DNA of 55,248 bases. Source: Pseudoalteromonas shioyasakiensis. GTDB lineage: Bacteria > Pseudomonadota > Gammaproteobacteria > Enterobacterales > Alteromonadaceae. Positions 30,429 to 39,832 of the stretch are shown piece after piece. How positions within the stretch are numbered: position 1 is the stretch's first letter; each line of letters starts with the position of its first letter. Made by a program: the position numbers and the translations under genes. Location: the NCBI RefSeq assembly GCF_022398475.1, contig NZ_JAKEVM010000011.1, forward strand, positions 1 through 55,248, read 5' to 3'. A model generated the notes under the pieces. It saw only the letters and a program-made list of their open reading frames with translations. It made no database searches and was not told the DNA's origin.

Positions 30429-32210
30429 TTATTTTGCCTGGTTTGGGTGGTCAACCCCCATCCACGCTTTAAACAATGCCATTTGAGCTGGGGTTGCATC
30501 TTTTAATGCTTTGACCTTTTTCTCTTTATCAAAGTCTTCGCTAAGTGTTAGCGTTGTGCTTTGTAATGCATCGCGTCGAATGAAATCAACAGTCACTGTG
30601 TCGCCTGCTTTAAACGTTTCGAGGCTGGCTGTTAGGTCTTTACCGACATGCTTTTTGTTAAACGCCACGATTTTGTCATCAGTCGTTAAGCCCGCTTGCC
30701 ATGCAGCGCCACCACGGCGAACATGAGTTAGGGTTAATAACTCACCGCTGTTTTTTGCAAACGAATCAATACTAGGTACTGATTTTGCGCCTTCAGGGCG
30801 AATTAAACCTAAGCCTACTTTTGCAAGTAGCTCATCAAAGTCGATAGCAGCTGGCTCATCCACATTCGCTTGCCACCAAGCGCTATAATCACGACCTGTA
30901 AGCTCTTTTAAAATTGCTTTAACATCATCTGGCGTAAAACCATCAGGTAAACGATGCTTGTTATAAAGCGCGCGGTGAACGTCGCGGTAACTGATTTTGC
31001 CATCGCTTTTTTCTAGCAAATCAATATCAAGCGCCATTGAAATCAATGCACCTTCTAAATAGATATTGGTGCTGTAGTTACGAGCATGATCGCCGCCTTG
31101 GTTGATCCACTTATCAAAGCTTGTTTCAGTTGCGCTTTGTACTTCGCGACCCGGTGTTTGTAAGTGACGATTAACGGTTTTCGTTAACGTACCGAAAAAC
31201 TCATCGGTTGTTTCAATGCCAGCGCGCACCATTAAGTGATCTTCAAAGTAGCTGGTTGAGCCCTCTGCAATCCATAATGTTTTCGCGTAGTTAATATTGG
31301 TGTAGTCATACGGCGCAATACCTTTAGGGCGGTATGCTTTTACGTTCCAAGTATGAATAAATTCGTGAGCTGCGGTGCTGATAAACGCAAGGTAATCTTT
31401 ACGAGAACCAAAACGGTCACGTGGGCGCTGGATAATTGTTGAGTTTAAATGCTCTGTTGCACCGCCTGCACCTGACGTAGCATGTACCATAAACACATAA
31501 CGCTCATACGGGTAGTTATCCCAAATTACGTTGCCCGTTGTCACTAGCTTTTTAAGGTCAGTTAGCATTTGATCTACATCGTAGTTGCCTTCACCCCAAA
31601 TAACGAGCTCATATTCACGGCCATCAACAGTGAACTTGTGTAGCTCATTGATACCCGTTTCGATTGGTGAATCAACTAAAATATCGTAATCAGCGGCCTT
31701 AAAGCTGTGTTTAGAACCCGCATTTTCCATACCCGATACTGAGCGCCATTCTTTTGGTACATTTAGCTCAACTTTAACTGGGTCTTGGCGGAATGATTCG
31801 CTGAACATGAAAAAGCCAGAAGCATCAATGAAGGCATGGCTATCATCAATATGACGAGCACGTTTACCTAGCTCGTTAGCGTAAACTTGGTAATCTACAT
31901 TGACTTGAGTAGGTTCGTTTAGGTGAACACGCCAAGTGCTGTGGTCAATTTTTTCCCACTTTAATGCCTTACCATCATCATCTTTTGCTTCGAAAAAGCG
32001 CACGCCATTGGCAAGATTTAAAATTTCGTAACGGCCAGTACGCCAAGCTGGAAGTTTAATATCTAAATGTGCTTGTGCAGTTTGCGGAAACTCAACACTA
32101 ACATTACCTAAATGGTGCTCAGGCTGAGTGATAGACAGTGAGTAGTTCACATCTGCAAACACACTGCTAGAACAGGCCGCCAAAATAGACATTGCCAAAA
32201 ACTTTTTCAT
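30429..32210 (-). CDS. M61 family peptidase with PDZ domain
   Basis: ATG 32210 chosen, with AAGAG upstream and a signal peptide (MKKFLAMSILAACSSSVFA); 593 residues. A beta-rich N-terminal domain precedes the gluzincin domain with HEFIHTWNVKAYRPKGI (zinc site HExxH) and a downstream Glu in LWIAEGSTSYFED. A PDZ domain (about residues 475-560; TLTHVRRGGAAWQAGL) follows. The family includes glycyl aminopeptidases. Expected in the periplasm. It is a third exported peptidase in the window. Confidence 0.93.
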   Translation of the reverse strand: MKKFLAMSILAACSSSVFADVNYSLSITQPEHHLGNVSVEFPQTAQAHLDIKLPAWRTGRYEILNLANGVRFFEAKDDDGKALKWEKIDHSTWRVHLNEPTQVNVDYQVYANELGKRARHIDDSHAFIDASGFFMFSESFRQDPVKVELNVPKEWRSVSGMENAGSKHSFKAADYDILVDSPIETGINELHKFTVDGREYELVIWGEGNYDVDQMLTDLKKLVTTGNVIWDNYPYERYVFMVHATSGAGGATEHLNSTIIQRPRDRFGSRKDYLAFISTAAHEFIHTWNVKAYRPKGIAPYDYTNINYAKTLWIAEGSTSYFEDHLMVRAGIETTDEFFGTLTKTVNRHLQTPGREVQSATETSFDKWINQGGDHARNYSTNIYLEGALISMALDIDLLEKSDGKISYRDVHRALYNKHRLPDGFTPDDVKAILKELTGRDYSAWWQANVDEPAAIDFDELLAKVGLGLIRPEGAKSVPSIDSFAKNSGELLTLTHVRRGGAAWQAGLTTDDKIVAFNKKHVGKDLTASLETFKAGDTVTVDFIRRDALQSTTLTLSEDFDKEKKVKALKDATPAQMALFKAWMGVDHPNQAK

Positions 32211-32412
32211 AACAACTCTTTTTATTACTATCAAAATTGCGAAATAGCCTAACAATTGCGAGAAAAAATGTGAATTAAAAACCGATAAACAGCCATTGCA
32301 ACAAGTTTGATAGACAAAATAGCTAAGTTTTTGACTTGGAACCTACATTTCGTATTAATTTGTTGTAAACTTAGCTAATAGAAATTTGAATTTTTGATGG
32401 CGGTATTACTAG

Positions 32413-33948
32413 GTGCAGCAACAGCATGATGTTCTTAATAAAAAGTTAAAGCAAGCGATCGACGCTCGAACTGTGGTCGAAGATGCGCGCAAACATCAAG
32501 TTGAAGTTCTTTCTCAGTTTGCAGCGAAATTATCGCTAAGCTGTAAAGGACTAGACATTGAACTAGACAATCGTTTAGCGAAATTTAGAAATGCCCTTAA
32601 AAAAGGGGTTAAATTCGAATTACTCACCCCCTTTATCGATGATGTGCTTGGCCTGTTAAAACAACAAGAAACTAAGCAAATGGCACTGCAACGTGAGCTA
32701 AATGAAAGCGTCACTGACGCAGGCAAGCAGCTGCAAAAAGTACGAGGCTTGCCTGAAGATGCACGTCGTTCGCTACGTTACTTACTTGACCACGAATTAA
32801 ATAATATTCAGTCTAATCATGACTTTGTGCCACTACTTTCAAAGCTGATTTTAATTTATCATCAAGCCTTACAAGCCAAGCTTGCAACAACAAATACAGC
32901 TGAGGCGCAAATAAGACCAGAGCTTGCCACACAGCTGCTCTCTCTTGCCAATGACTTAGTCCTCGAAGATGAAAGTGCCGAGCAAATTAAAACTATCAAA
33001 AGTAAAATAACCCAAAATGATAGTGTTGACGATCTGCTTGATTCTGCACTGAATATTATCAGCATCGTTACGCGCAATATGAGCAAAGAGCGCCAATCAG
33101 CGCAAAGCTTTTTGATCTCATTAAATCAAACAATCGAAGATTTACATCATTCAATTGTTTCTACTAGTAAGCATTCAGAATCTCTGAGCGCTGAATACGA
33201 CACGCTTAACAAGCAAATCGAAAGCAAAATTAAAAACCTGCATACGCAAACACAGCAAGCGACGTCTATTTCTTCGCTTAAAGAGCTTGTAGAAGAAGAA
33301 TTAAAATCATTAAGTGATGATTTAATCGCAAAAGAAAAGCTAGAACAAACAGAACGCGAAAACTTACTCGCTAGCTTTAACGATATTAATAGCCGCATTA
33401 GTCATTTAGAAACCAAGCTTTCGACCTATAAGCAGCGCCTAAATGAGCAGCGCTTTAAAAGCTTACTCGATGGCCTAACTAAGTTGCCAAACCGTGCAGC
33501 GTTTGATGAACGCTTTAATCATGAATTTAACTTATTTAATGTCCAAGAATCAGACATTACCTTTGTAGTGATTGATGTAGACCACTTTAAATCAATCAAT
33601 GACCAATATGGCCACAGTGCCGGTGATAAAACACTGCAAGTAATTGCTAAAGCATTACAAAAATCAATTCGTAAATCAGACTTTATTGCCCGTTACGGCG
33701 GCGAAGAGTTTGTGTTACTAATGAGTGGAATGTCGATTGAAAATGCCGCTGTGCCACTTGAAAAATTGCGCAAAACAATTCAAGGCATTCCGTTTAAATT
33801 TAAAAATAAGCAAGTAGAAATCACCATTTCTCTTGGTGCAACCCAGTTGAAAAAAGGTGATACCCCGCTGATTGCCTTTGACCGTGCAGATGAAGCACTA
33901 TACAAAGCCAAGAACGAGGGACGAAATAGAGTTTGCATTAGCAAATAA
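32413..33948 (+). CDS. Diguanylate cyclase with long coiled-coil N-terminal domain
   Basis: 511 residues starting at GTG 32413, the first start after an in-frame TAG. Residues 1-340 are helical, charged and rich in Leu, Gln, Lys and Ser, with heptad-like stretches. The C-terminal GGDEF domain (about 345-511) has an active GGEEF site, LDGLTKLPNRAAFDERF at its start, and an I-site RKSD five residues before GGEEF. No membrane segment. The layout matches the DGC-coil class of cyclases in which helices sense an unknown partner. It makes c-di-GMP; a hairpin ends the transcript. Confidence 0.9.
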   Translation: MQQQHDVLNKKLKQAIDARTVVEDARKHQVEVLSQFAAKLSLSCKGLDIELDNRLAKFRNALKKGVKFELLTPFIDDVLGLLKQQETKQMALQRELNESVTDAGKQLQKVRGLPEDARRSLRYLLDHELNNIQSNHDFVPLLSKLILIYHQALQAKLATTNTAEAQIRPELATQLLSLANDLVLEDESAEQIKTIKSKITQNDSVDDLLDSALNIISIVTRNMSKERQSAQSFLISLNQTIEDLHHSIVSTSKHSESLSAEYDTLNKQIESKIKNLHTQTQQATSISSLKELVEEELKSLSDDLIAKEKLEQTERENLLASFNDINSRISHLETKLSTYKQRLNEQRFKSLLDGLTKLPNRAAFDERFNHEFNLFNVQESDITFVVIDVDHFKSINDQYGHSAGDKTLQVIAKALQKSIRKSDFIARYGGEEFVLLMSGMSIENAAVPLEKLRKTIQGIPFKFKNKQVEITISLGATQLKKGDTPLIAFDRADEALYKAKNEGRNRVCISK

Positions 33949-33975
33949 AGGCCTCATCTAGTATGTGAGGTCTTT
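33947..33975 (+). terminator. Hairpin after the diguanylate cyclase gene
   Basis: AAAGGCCTCA and TGAGGTCTTT (one G-T pair) enclose a 9-nt loop immediately after the stop codon. The trailing T-run is only three bases, so ppnN could also be read through. Confidence 0.55.
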
Positions 33976-34019
33976 GACACACAATGATAAAGGCTCATAG
34001 ACGAGCCGGGAGAGTGCTT

Positions 34020-35363
34020 ATGTTAAAACAACTGAATCCTACAGGTGTACTGGATTTACTATCGCAACTAGAAGTTGATCTACTCGAACAATCATCCACC
34101 AGCGAGCGCTATAAATTATTTAGGAACTGTGTGCTCGCGGTTCTCAATGTGGGCAGCCACACCGATTCAAGCTTAGAAATTTATAATAAATACGAAGACT
34201 TTGATATTCGCTTATTAAGCCGCGAACGCGGGATTAAGATCGAACTTGAAAATCCACCAGAATCTGCCTTTGTTGATGGCGAAATTATTACCGGTATTCA
34301 TGAACATATCTTTTCGGTTATTCGCGATATTCTGTTTATTTGTCAAAAATACGAAAAAGATTTAACAGAGCAAAAAGCCATTACTCATATGGTATTCGAT
34401 ATGCTGCGAAACGCAGGCGCACTGAGAGTAAATAGTGATCCAAGCATGATAGTTTGTTGGGGCGGCCACTCTATTAACGAAGTGGAATACAAATACACCA
34501 AACAAGTTGGCTATGAGCTTGGCCTTCGTGGCTTAAACATTTGTACCGGCTGTGGCCCTGGTGCAATGAAAGGTCCGATGAAAGGCGCAACCATTGGCCA
34601 TGCCAAGCAACGTATTACGAATAATCGTTACTTAGGTTTAACCGAGCCAAGTATTATTGCCGCTGAGCCACCTAACCCGATTGTAAATGAGCTGGTGATT
34701 TTGCCTGATATCGAAAAGCGTTTAGAAGCATTCATTCGTACAGCTCATGGCATTATTATCTTCCCAGGTGGGGCGGGTACCGCAGAAGAGCTGTTATACC
34801 TTTTAGGTATTTTGCTACACCCAGATAACGAAAAACAATGTTTACCAGTGATCCTTACTGGCCCTAAAGAAAGTGAAAACTACTTTATTGAGCTGTGTAA
34901 ATTCGTTGAGAAAACTCTCGGTAAAGCGGCGCTAGATAAGTTTGAAGTGATCATCGATGATCCAGAGCGAGTTGGTAAAACGCTTAAAGCAAAGATGGCT
35001 GAAGTACGCGAATACCGTAAAAGCCAAGGCGATGCTTACTACTTTAACTGGACATTAAAAATCGATAATGATTTCCAACAGCCGTTTGCACCAACTCATG
35101 CTAATATGTCGAGCTTAGATTTACATTTAGATCAACCAACTCAGCAACTCGCAGCTAATTTACGCCGTGCGTTTTCAGGCATTGTAGCTGGTAATGTTAA
35201 AGACGAAGGCTTACAAGCCATCAAACAACATGGCCGCTTTGTGCTAAGTGGTGAACCTGCGCTTATGGCTGATATGGACAAACTACTGGCAGCATTTGTT
35301 GAGCAAGGCCGAATGAAGTTGCCTGGCAGTAAGTATATTCCTTGCTATGAGATCAAAGCCTAA
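34020..35363 (+). CDS. ppnN: Pyrimidine/purine nucleotide 5'-monophosphate nucleosidase
   Basis: Start at ATG 34020 with GGGAG 8 nt upstream; 447 residues, close to E. coli PpnN (YgdH). It cleaves nucleoside monophosphates to base and ribose 5-phosphate and binds (p)ppGpp in E. coli. The central LOG-type Rossmann domain shows CWGGHSINEVEY, CTGCGPGAMKGPMKGA and the LOG motif PGGAGTAEELLY (about residues 252-263). N- and C-terminal helical domains as in PpnN. xni follows 11 bp later, an association also found in E. coli. Confidence 0.94.
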   Translation: MLKQLNPTGVLDLLSQLEVDLLEQSSTSERYKLFRNCVLAVLNVGSHTDSSLEIYNKYEDFDIRLLSRERGIKIELENPPESAFVDGEIITGIHEHIFSVIRDILFICQKYEKDLTEQKAITHMVFDMLRNAGALRVNSDPSMIVCWGGHSINEVEYKYTKQVGYELGLRGLNICTGCGPGAMKGPMKGATIGHAKQRITNNRYLGLTEPSIIAAEPPNPIVNELVILPDIEKRLEAFIRTAHGIIIFPGGAGTAEELLYLLGILLHPDNEKQCLPVILTGPKESENYFIELCKFVEKTLGKAALDKFEVIIDDPERVGKTLKAKMAEVREYRKSQGDAYYFNWTLKIDNDFQQPFAPTHANMSSLDLHLDQPTQQLAANLRRAFSGIVAGNVKDEGLQAIKQHGRFVLSGEPALMADMDKLLAAFVEQGRMKLPGSKYIPCYEIKA

Positions 35364-35374
35364 CAGGAGCCTAT

Positions 35375-36148
35375 GTGACAACCCAATTACTTTTAATAGA
35401 TGCGCTAAATCTTATTAGGCGCATCTATGCTGTTGATAGTAATCAGAGTCATCACAGTGAAGAGCATATGATAAAAGCAAGCTGTGCCCGAGTGGCACAT
35501 GCTTGCAAAAAGTTACGCCAGCAAACGAATGCAACTCACGCGATTGCCGTGTTTGATGGTGAAAGAAGTTGGCGTTATCACTACTTTGAGGCCTACAAAA
35601 GCACTCGTTCACCAATGCCTGACACCCTCAAGCAAAACTTATCACGCTTTAAACAAGCAATTGAAGACACTGGCATTGTGGTGTTTTCACCTGATAATGA
35701 TGAAGCCGACGATATCATTGCCACCCTTGCTTACAAGGCCGCAACTAATAATGTGCCTTCTACCATCGTTTCTACTGATAAAGGGTTTTTGCCGTTTTTA
35801 TCTGAGCAAATTGCAATTTTTGATTACTTTAAAAAACAGTATATTGAGCTTGAAGATATCAAGCAGCGCTTTGATGTACCAAAGCATCGACTTGCTGATT
35901 TTTGGGCATTAGCAGGTGATAAAACTAATGATATTCCGGGCGTTAAAGGGATAGGTAATAAGTCGGCGCAGCAATTAATAAACGATTATGAGTCGATAGA
36001 AGCGGCCATGAACGATGATGAGCTAAACCCGACTCTTAAACGTAAGCTGAGTTCAGAAATGGACATGTTCGTAATTTCAAAAAACCTTGTTATGCTGCGT
36101 ACCGATATTAACTTAGGCTTTAGTTTAAAGCAGTTAAGGCTCAATTAG
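35375..36148 (+). CDS. xni: Flap endonuclease Xni (exonuclease IX)
   Basis: 257 residues from GTG 35375, AGGAG 5 nt upstream. A 5'-3' nuclease/FEN family protein lacking a polymerase domain. LLIDALNLIRRIYA (first Asp), VFDGERSWRYHYFEAYKSTRSPMP, DEADDIIATLA and the helix-hairpin-helix region GDKTNDIPGVKGIGNKSAQQL are visible. E. coli Xni binds one metal and two K+ ions and lacks some acidic residues of the PolA nuclease domain. Likely cotranscribed with ppnN. Confidence 0.93.
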   Translation: MTTQLLLIDALNLIRRIYAVDSNQSHHSEEHMIKASCARVAHACKKLRQQTNATHAIAVFDGERSWRYHYFEAYKSTRSPMPDTLKQNLSRFKQAIEDTGIVVFSPDNDEADDIIATLAYKAATNNVPSTIVSTDKGFLPFLSEQIAIFDYFKKQYIELEDIKQRFDVPKHRLADFWALAGDKTNDIPGVKGIGNKSAQQLINDYESIEAAMNDDELNPTLKRKLSSEMDMFVISKNLVMLRTDINLGFSLKQLRLN

Positions 36149-36219
36149 TCGCAATCTCGTAGCACAGTTTGCCAACTGAGCGTATACTGAAAATTCGCGT
36201 TAGTTTTATAGAGTTACAC

Positions 36220-36603
36220 ATGTTTAAAAAGGTTTTCCAATATCTGGTACTTGGGTTAGGTGTTTATGCACTGATAGCAACCCTAGTGATCACTTTTTAT
36301 AAAGATGATCCGCAAGCCATGATCTGGCAAGACCGTGAAGCTTTTAATAAACGCTATATCGCAAAACTATCGATTGATAAGCCTGAAAACCTGAATGCGG
36401 TGCTTGATTATTTAGGTAGCCCCGATCTAACCTATGCAAAACGAGTCGAAGACAATGTTTGGCAGATTATTTTTTACCGCACTCAGCATGTTAAATCTGA
36501 TGGCATAACCACCATCGATGAATGCACAGGCCTACTATTTAAAAATGGTCAGCTGGTATTATGGGGGCCAAGTGCCTATGAAAGCTATCAACAAGAAACC
36601 TAA
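36220..36603 (+). CDS. DUF3192 family protein
   Basis: Start at ATG 36220 (MFKKVFQYLVLGLGVYALI), because the longer frame places 17 residues before the obvious membrane segment; 127 residues. One N-terminal transmembrane helix or signal anchor, then a soluble domain with VLDYLGSPDLTYAKR and ECTGLLFKNGQLVLWG, both typical of this family. The soluble part resembles small BamE/SmpA-like beta-alpha domains. Function unknown. It is 6 bp before the next gene. Confidence 0.82.
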   Translation: MFKKVFQYLVLGLGVYALIATLVITFYKDDPQAMIWQDREAFNKRYIAKLSIDKPENLNAVLDYLGSPDLTYAKRVEDNVWQIIFYRTQHVKSDGITTIDECTGLLFKNGQLVLWGPSAYESYQQET

Positions 36604-36609
36604 CCGCTT

Positions 36610-38307
36610 ATGATGGAAAACGTGACGCCACGGGAATTGGCACGCTTATTTGATAGTACACACCAGCTACTTAAGCTTTATCATCAAAAGCAAAAATGGT
36701 CACAAATTTTCCCTTTATTAAGTAACCTAGCTGAGCGTTATTACCTGCTGTATCAAGCCTGCCCAAAAGGTATGCAAGCACAACTAAGCTTGTATGTACC
36801 GAACCATGGTTACACCACAAACTTAGTTGTAAACCAATGTGTTGTAGCCTGCATTTTGTGCCGGAGCCTTAACTACAACCAAGCCATTAGCGAACAAATA
36901 ATTAGCTGCTGTTTAGCCAATTACCTCTGCGTGCAATCACAAAGTAATAAGTTAGCGGCAGGACAGACCCTGACGGCTCAAGATAAAAAGCTTTGGCAGT
37001 GTCGCCATCAATTAGCAGCAAAATTACTAAAGGACTCAGGCCCACATACGCTTTCTATTCAGCATTTATTAGCGCGTTTAAATAAATATAAGCAAGCACT
37101 CTTAAGCGCGCCGAAAATTATGATTTACGATGGCGCAACAACCTTAGTTGCTTTGGCTAATATTATTGCCATGAATACGACTTACCGGGAGTCGGGTGGT
37201 CACATTAGTGTGCACAAAGCCTTAGCTGATATTTATTTACGCACCCCTAATGAATTTGCCCAAAATGCTATAAAAGCACTGATTGCGCATATTGGCCCTT
37301 ACATTCCGGCCAGTGAAGTAAAGTATGCCGAACAAATACTTATTTATTTAGCCACAGATGAACACGGCCGCCATATTTTGGTTGATGCCAGCCGCCCTGA
37401 AAAAATTCGCTGGCATCGCTTTAAAGCGAGCTTAACTATTTTTGACAAACAAAGACATTGTAAAGACACTCGTTTGCTGTACACAGTTTGGTTTAGTGAA
37501 AACATTAACTTTGCTGAGTCACAGCCAATAAATCAGCAGCGAAGGCAGCACTATTTAGAGCTAATTAGTTCTTTAAAAGTATCGCAAGAATATAGCTACC
37601 GTGGCTTAAATAAACTTTTAAGTCCCTACCCTGAATTGATAACCCAGCTTACTGTTGCCTCTAAACCCTATAATAAAGAGCAGCAAAGAGCTAAAGACTT
37701 GCGCCATTGTTTATCTATGGTCGGATACGATAACGCCCCTGCGATTATCCAAAAAGTATTATTTCAACGCTTGGTTGCAACCACCTCTCACCCGCTTTTT
37801 CAGCATATCTCTAAGCGCCTTGAGAATATGGTACGCATTATTCAGGCGCTATTTAAGCACACCGATTCTATTCAATTTGAGCAAGTTACTTTGCCCTTAT
37901 ATGCCTATGTTTTATACCTTTGCGAACATCAAGCAACCAGTATTTCTCGTAAAACTGTATTTGACCAGGCCGAAGAACAGGTAATAAGCCCACCACTTGC
38001 CTGTTTGTTTGGCGTTAGTCACTTAAACCAAGAGCCACTAACGGCGTATTTAAATCAACTGATTGGCGATAACAGTTGGACACAGCATTTACTTGGTAGT
38101 GAGCAACATAAAAAACAAACTCTCGATATCAATGAAAAACATTGGGTCGCGATTAAGCTATTTACTTATTATGTTTTTCAACCCAAAGCGTTATTTAGTA
38201 GTTGGCAAGAACAGGTTATTTTCGACAGCTTATCGGCTGCTGGTTGGCAATCAAAAGCAGATTTTTATGCATATCTGAAAAACTGTGAATTTGCAGACAA
38301 TTTTTAG
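36610..38307 (+). CDS. Degenerate HD-GYP protein, possibly with an HDOD-like C-terminal half
   Basis: 565 residues, cytosolic. Residues about 60-240 align by eye with HD-GYP phosphodiesterases: LTAQDKKLWQCRHQLAAKLL corresponds to the LT.EE..H...G..LL helix, and TTYRESGGHISVHKALADIY plus AIKALIAHIGPYIPASEV match the region after GYP. The HD dyad and the GYP triad themselves are missing, so catalysis is unlikely. The second half (about 335-470) has a helical pattern like HDOD (DLRHCLSMVGYDNAPAIIQ). I infer a c-di-GMP effector or scaffold. It follows DUF3192 by 6 bp. Confidence 0.65.
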   Translation: MMENVTPRELARLFDSTHQLLKLYHQKQKWSQIFPLLSNLAERYYLLYQACPKGMQAQLSLYVPNHGYTTNLVVNQCVVACILCRSLNYNQAISEQIISCCLANYLCVQSQSNKLAAGQTLTAQDKKLWQCRHQLAAKLLKDSGPHTLSIQHLLARLNKYKQALLSAPKIMIYDGATTLVALANIIAMNTTYRESGGHISVHKALADIYLRTPNEFAQNAIKALIAHIGPYIPASEVKYAEQILIYLATDEHGRHILVDASRPEKIRWHRFKASLTIFDKQRHCKDTRLLYTVWFSENINFAESQPINQQRRQHYLELISSLKVSQEYSYRGLNKLLSPYPELITQLTVASKPYNKEQQRAKDLRHCLSMVGYDNAPAIIQKVLFQRLVATTSHPLFQHISKRLENMVRIIQALFKHTDSIQFEQVTLPLYAYVLYLCEHQATSISRKTVFDQAEEQVISPPLACLFGVSHLNQEPLTAYLNQLIGDNSWTQHLLGSEQHKKQTLDINEKHWVAIKLFTYYVFQPKALFSSWQEQVIFDSLSAAGWQSKADFYAYLKNCEFADNF

Positions 38308-38440
38308 ATTGTGTTGTTAAAAAGTGCGAAAACGTTAAATAAATATGAACTTTAGTCTGTTTATAGTCAGTATTCACAGGATAAACTGGCAAAAAGCTGA
38401 ATAAATTGCTATAAAAGCCGCTTAAATTTTCAAACACATC

Positions 38441-38494
38441 CACGTAAACCCTCTAACAAGTAAATCGCATGCTATTTCGCGATAAGTTTACGTG
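38441..38494 (+). promoter_or_regulatory. Nested inverted repeats in the isocitrate dehydrogenase leader
   Basis: CACGTAAAC (38441-38449) and GTTTACGTG (38486-38494) are perfect complements. Inside them ATCGC (38464-38468) pairs with GCGAT (38479-38483). The structure ends 28 bp before the dehydrogenase ATG. It could be a transcript leader fold or two operator half-sites. Confidence 0.45.
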
Positions 38495-38522
38495 TTTATC
38501 TACTCATAAATAGGAAAAGTAA

Positions 38523-39530
38523 ATGGCTAAACAAACCATCACAGTGATCAAAGGCGACGGCATTGGTCCTAGCATTATTGATTCAGCACTTGAGATCCTT
38601 AAAGCTGCAGGTTGCGATTTTGATTATGAATTCGTTGATGCTGGCCTTGCTGCCCTAGAAAAAACTGGTGAGTTACTTCCGCAAGAAACAATCGACACAA
38701 TCGCGCGTAACAAGATCACTTTAAAAGGTCCATTAACGACTCCGGTTGGTGAAGGTTTCACTTCAATCAACGTAACTTTACGTAAAAAGTTTGGCCTTTA
38801 CGCTAACGTTCGTCCTGTAAAATCATTCGCAGGTACACAAGCTCGTTACGACGACATCGATATCATCACTATTCGTGAAAATACACAAGGCATGTACTCA
38901 GGTCTTGGCCAAGTGGTTTCTGAAGATGGTAACGAAGCAGAAGCAATGTCAAAAATCACCCGTGAAGGTGCAGAAAAAATCGTTACTTTTGCATACGAAC
39001 TAGCGGTACGTGAAGGCCGTAAAAAAGTGACGGCTGTACACAAAGCTAACATCCTTAAATCAACATCTGGTTTATTCTTAAAAGTTGCACGTGAAGTAGC
39101 TGAGCGTTACCCACAAATCGAATCAACAGAAATGATTGTTGATGCAACTTGTATGAAACTAGTTATGACTCCTGATGAGTTTGATGTAATCGTTACTACA
39201 AACTTATTCGGTGACATCCTATCTGACCTATGTGCTGGTCTTGTTGGTGGTTTAGGTATGGCTCCTGGCGCAAACATCAGTGAAGATGCAGCAATCTTCG
39301 AAGCTGTACACGGTAGCGCACCAGATATCGCTGGTAAAAACCTTGCAAACCCAACTTCAGTGATCTTAGCATCTATCCAAATGCTAGAGCACCTAGGTAT
39401 GGGCGACACTGCAGAGCGCATCCGCAGCGCAGTTGCTGATGTTATCAAATCAGGCGACCGTACAACTCGCGACCTAGGCGGCAGCCACGGTACTACAGAC
39501 TTCACTCAAGCTGTAATTGAGCGTCTATAA
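38523..39530 (+). CDS. Isocitrate dehydrogenase (NAD-dependent type)
   Basis: 335 residues, a beta-decarboxylating dehydrogenase. VIKGDGIGPSIIDSALEIL, ITLKGPLTTPVGEGFTSINV (substrate loop with Ser), ENTQGMYSGLG, HKANILKSTSG and NLFGDILSDLCAGLVGGLGMAPGANI (Mg2+ Asp) mark the family. The short length and the ENTQG/SxNxxLR substrate loop point to the NAD-type IDH rather than the approximately 415-residue NADP Icd; IPMDH is less likely. Codon use is strongly biased to favoured codons, as for a highly expressed TCA enzyme. Preceded by AGGAAAAGTAA and an inverted repeat. Confidence 0.88.
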   Translation: MAKQTITVIKGDGIGPSIIDSALEILKAAGCDFDYEFVDAGLAALEKTGELLPQETIDTIARNKITLKGPLTTPVGEGFTSINVTLRKKFGLYANVRPVKSFAGTQARYDDIDIITIRENTQGMYSGLGQVVSEDGNEAEAMSKITREGAEKIVTFAYELAVREGRKKVTAVHKANILKSTSGLFLKVAREVAERYPQIESTEMIVDATCMKLVMTPDEFDVIVTTNLFGDILSDLCAGLVGGLGMAPGANISEDAAIFEAVHGSAPDIAGKNLANPTSVILASIQMLEHLGMGDTAERIRSAVADVIKSGDRTTRDLGGSHGTTDFTQAVIERL

Positions 39531-39585
39531 AAAACATTTGTTTAAGGCTTATGACAAGCTAATAACCCTTAAACACCTCCTTACC

Positions 39586-39616
39586 AAAAGCCAGTCTACG
39601 ACTGGCTTTTTTATTC
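39586..39616 (+). terminator. Intrinsic terminator of the isocitrate dehydrogenase gene
   Basis: AAAAGCCAGTC-TAC-GACTGGCTTTT is a perfect 11-bp stem with a 3-nt loop and a T-run. Confidence 0.92.
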
Positions 39617-39634
39617 TCTCTACTTAATTGAATA

Positions 39635-39770
39635 CTTAAATGGACATCCACTTTTATTTTTTAGCTTATTTGGACATCCACTTTTATCTTTTTAGTAAAA
39701 CCTCAACATAAAACTAGACACCCACTTTAACCACTACACTTCCACAAGACTAACTAGACATCCAACTTAA
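39635..39770 (-). repeat. Left array of four short repeats
   Basis: TGGACATCCACTTTTAT occurs identically at 39641 and 39671 inside a 30-bp near-tandem unit (CTTA.. to TTTTTA). CTAGACACCCACTTTAA is at 39714 and CTAGACATCCAACTTAA at 39754. On the minus strand the consensus is TWARRTGGRTGTCYA. No copy is itself palindromic, unlike classical REPs. Confidence 0.8.
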
Positions 39771-39832
39771 AATTTCTCACTTCTCAAAATTATGGCTAAA
39801 CTTGTATTGTTCAACTCAAGGAGGAGAAGAGC

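Noticed and set aside
38523-39530. 3-isopropylmalate dehydrogenase (leuB) for the dehydrogenase before the RAYT.
   Set aside because: The SINVTLRKKFGLYANVRP and ENTQGMYSGLG segments fit isocitrate dehydrogenase better, and no leu genes are adjacent.
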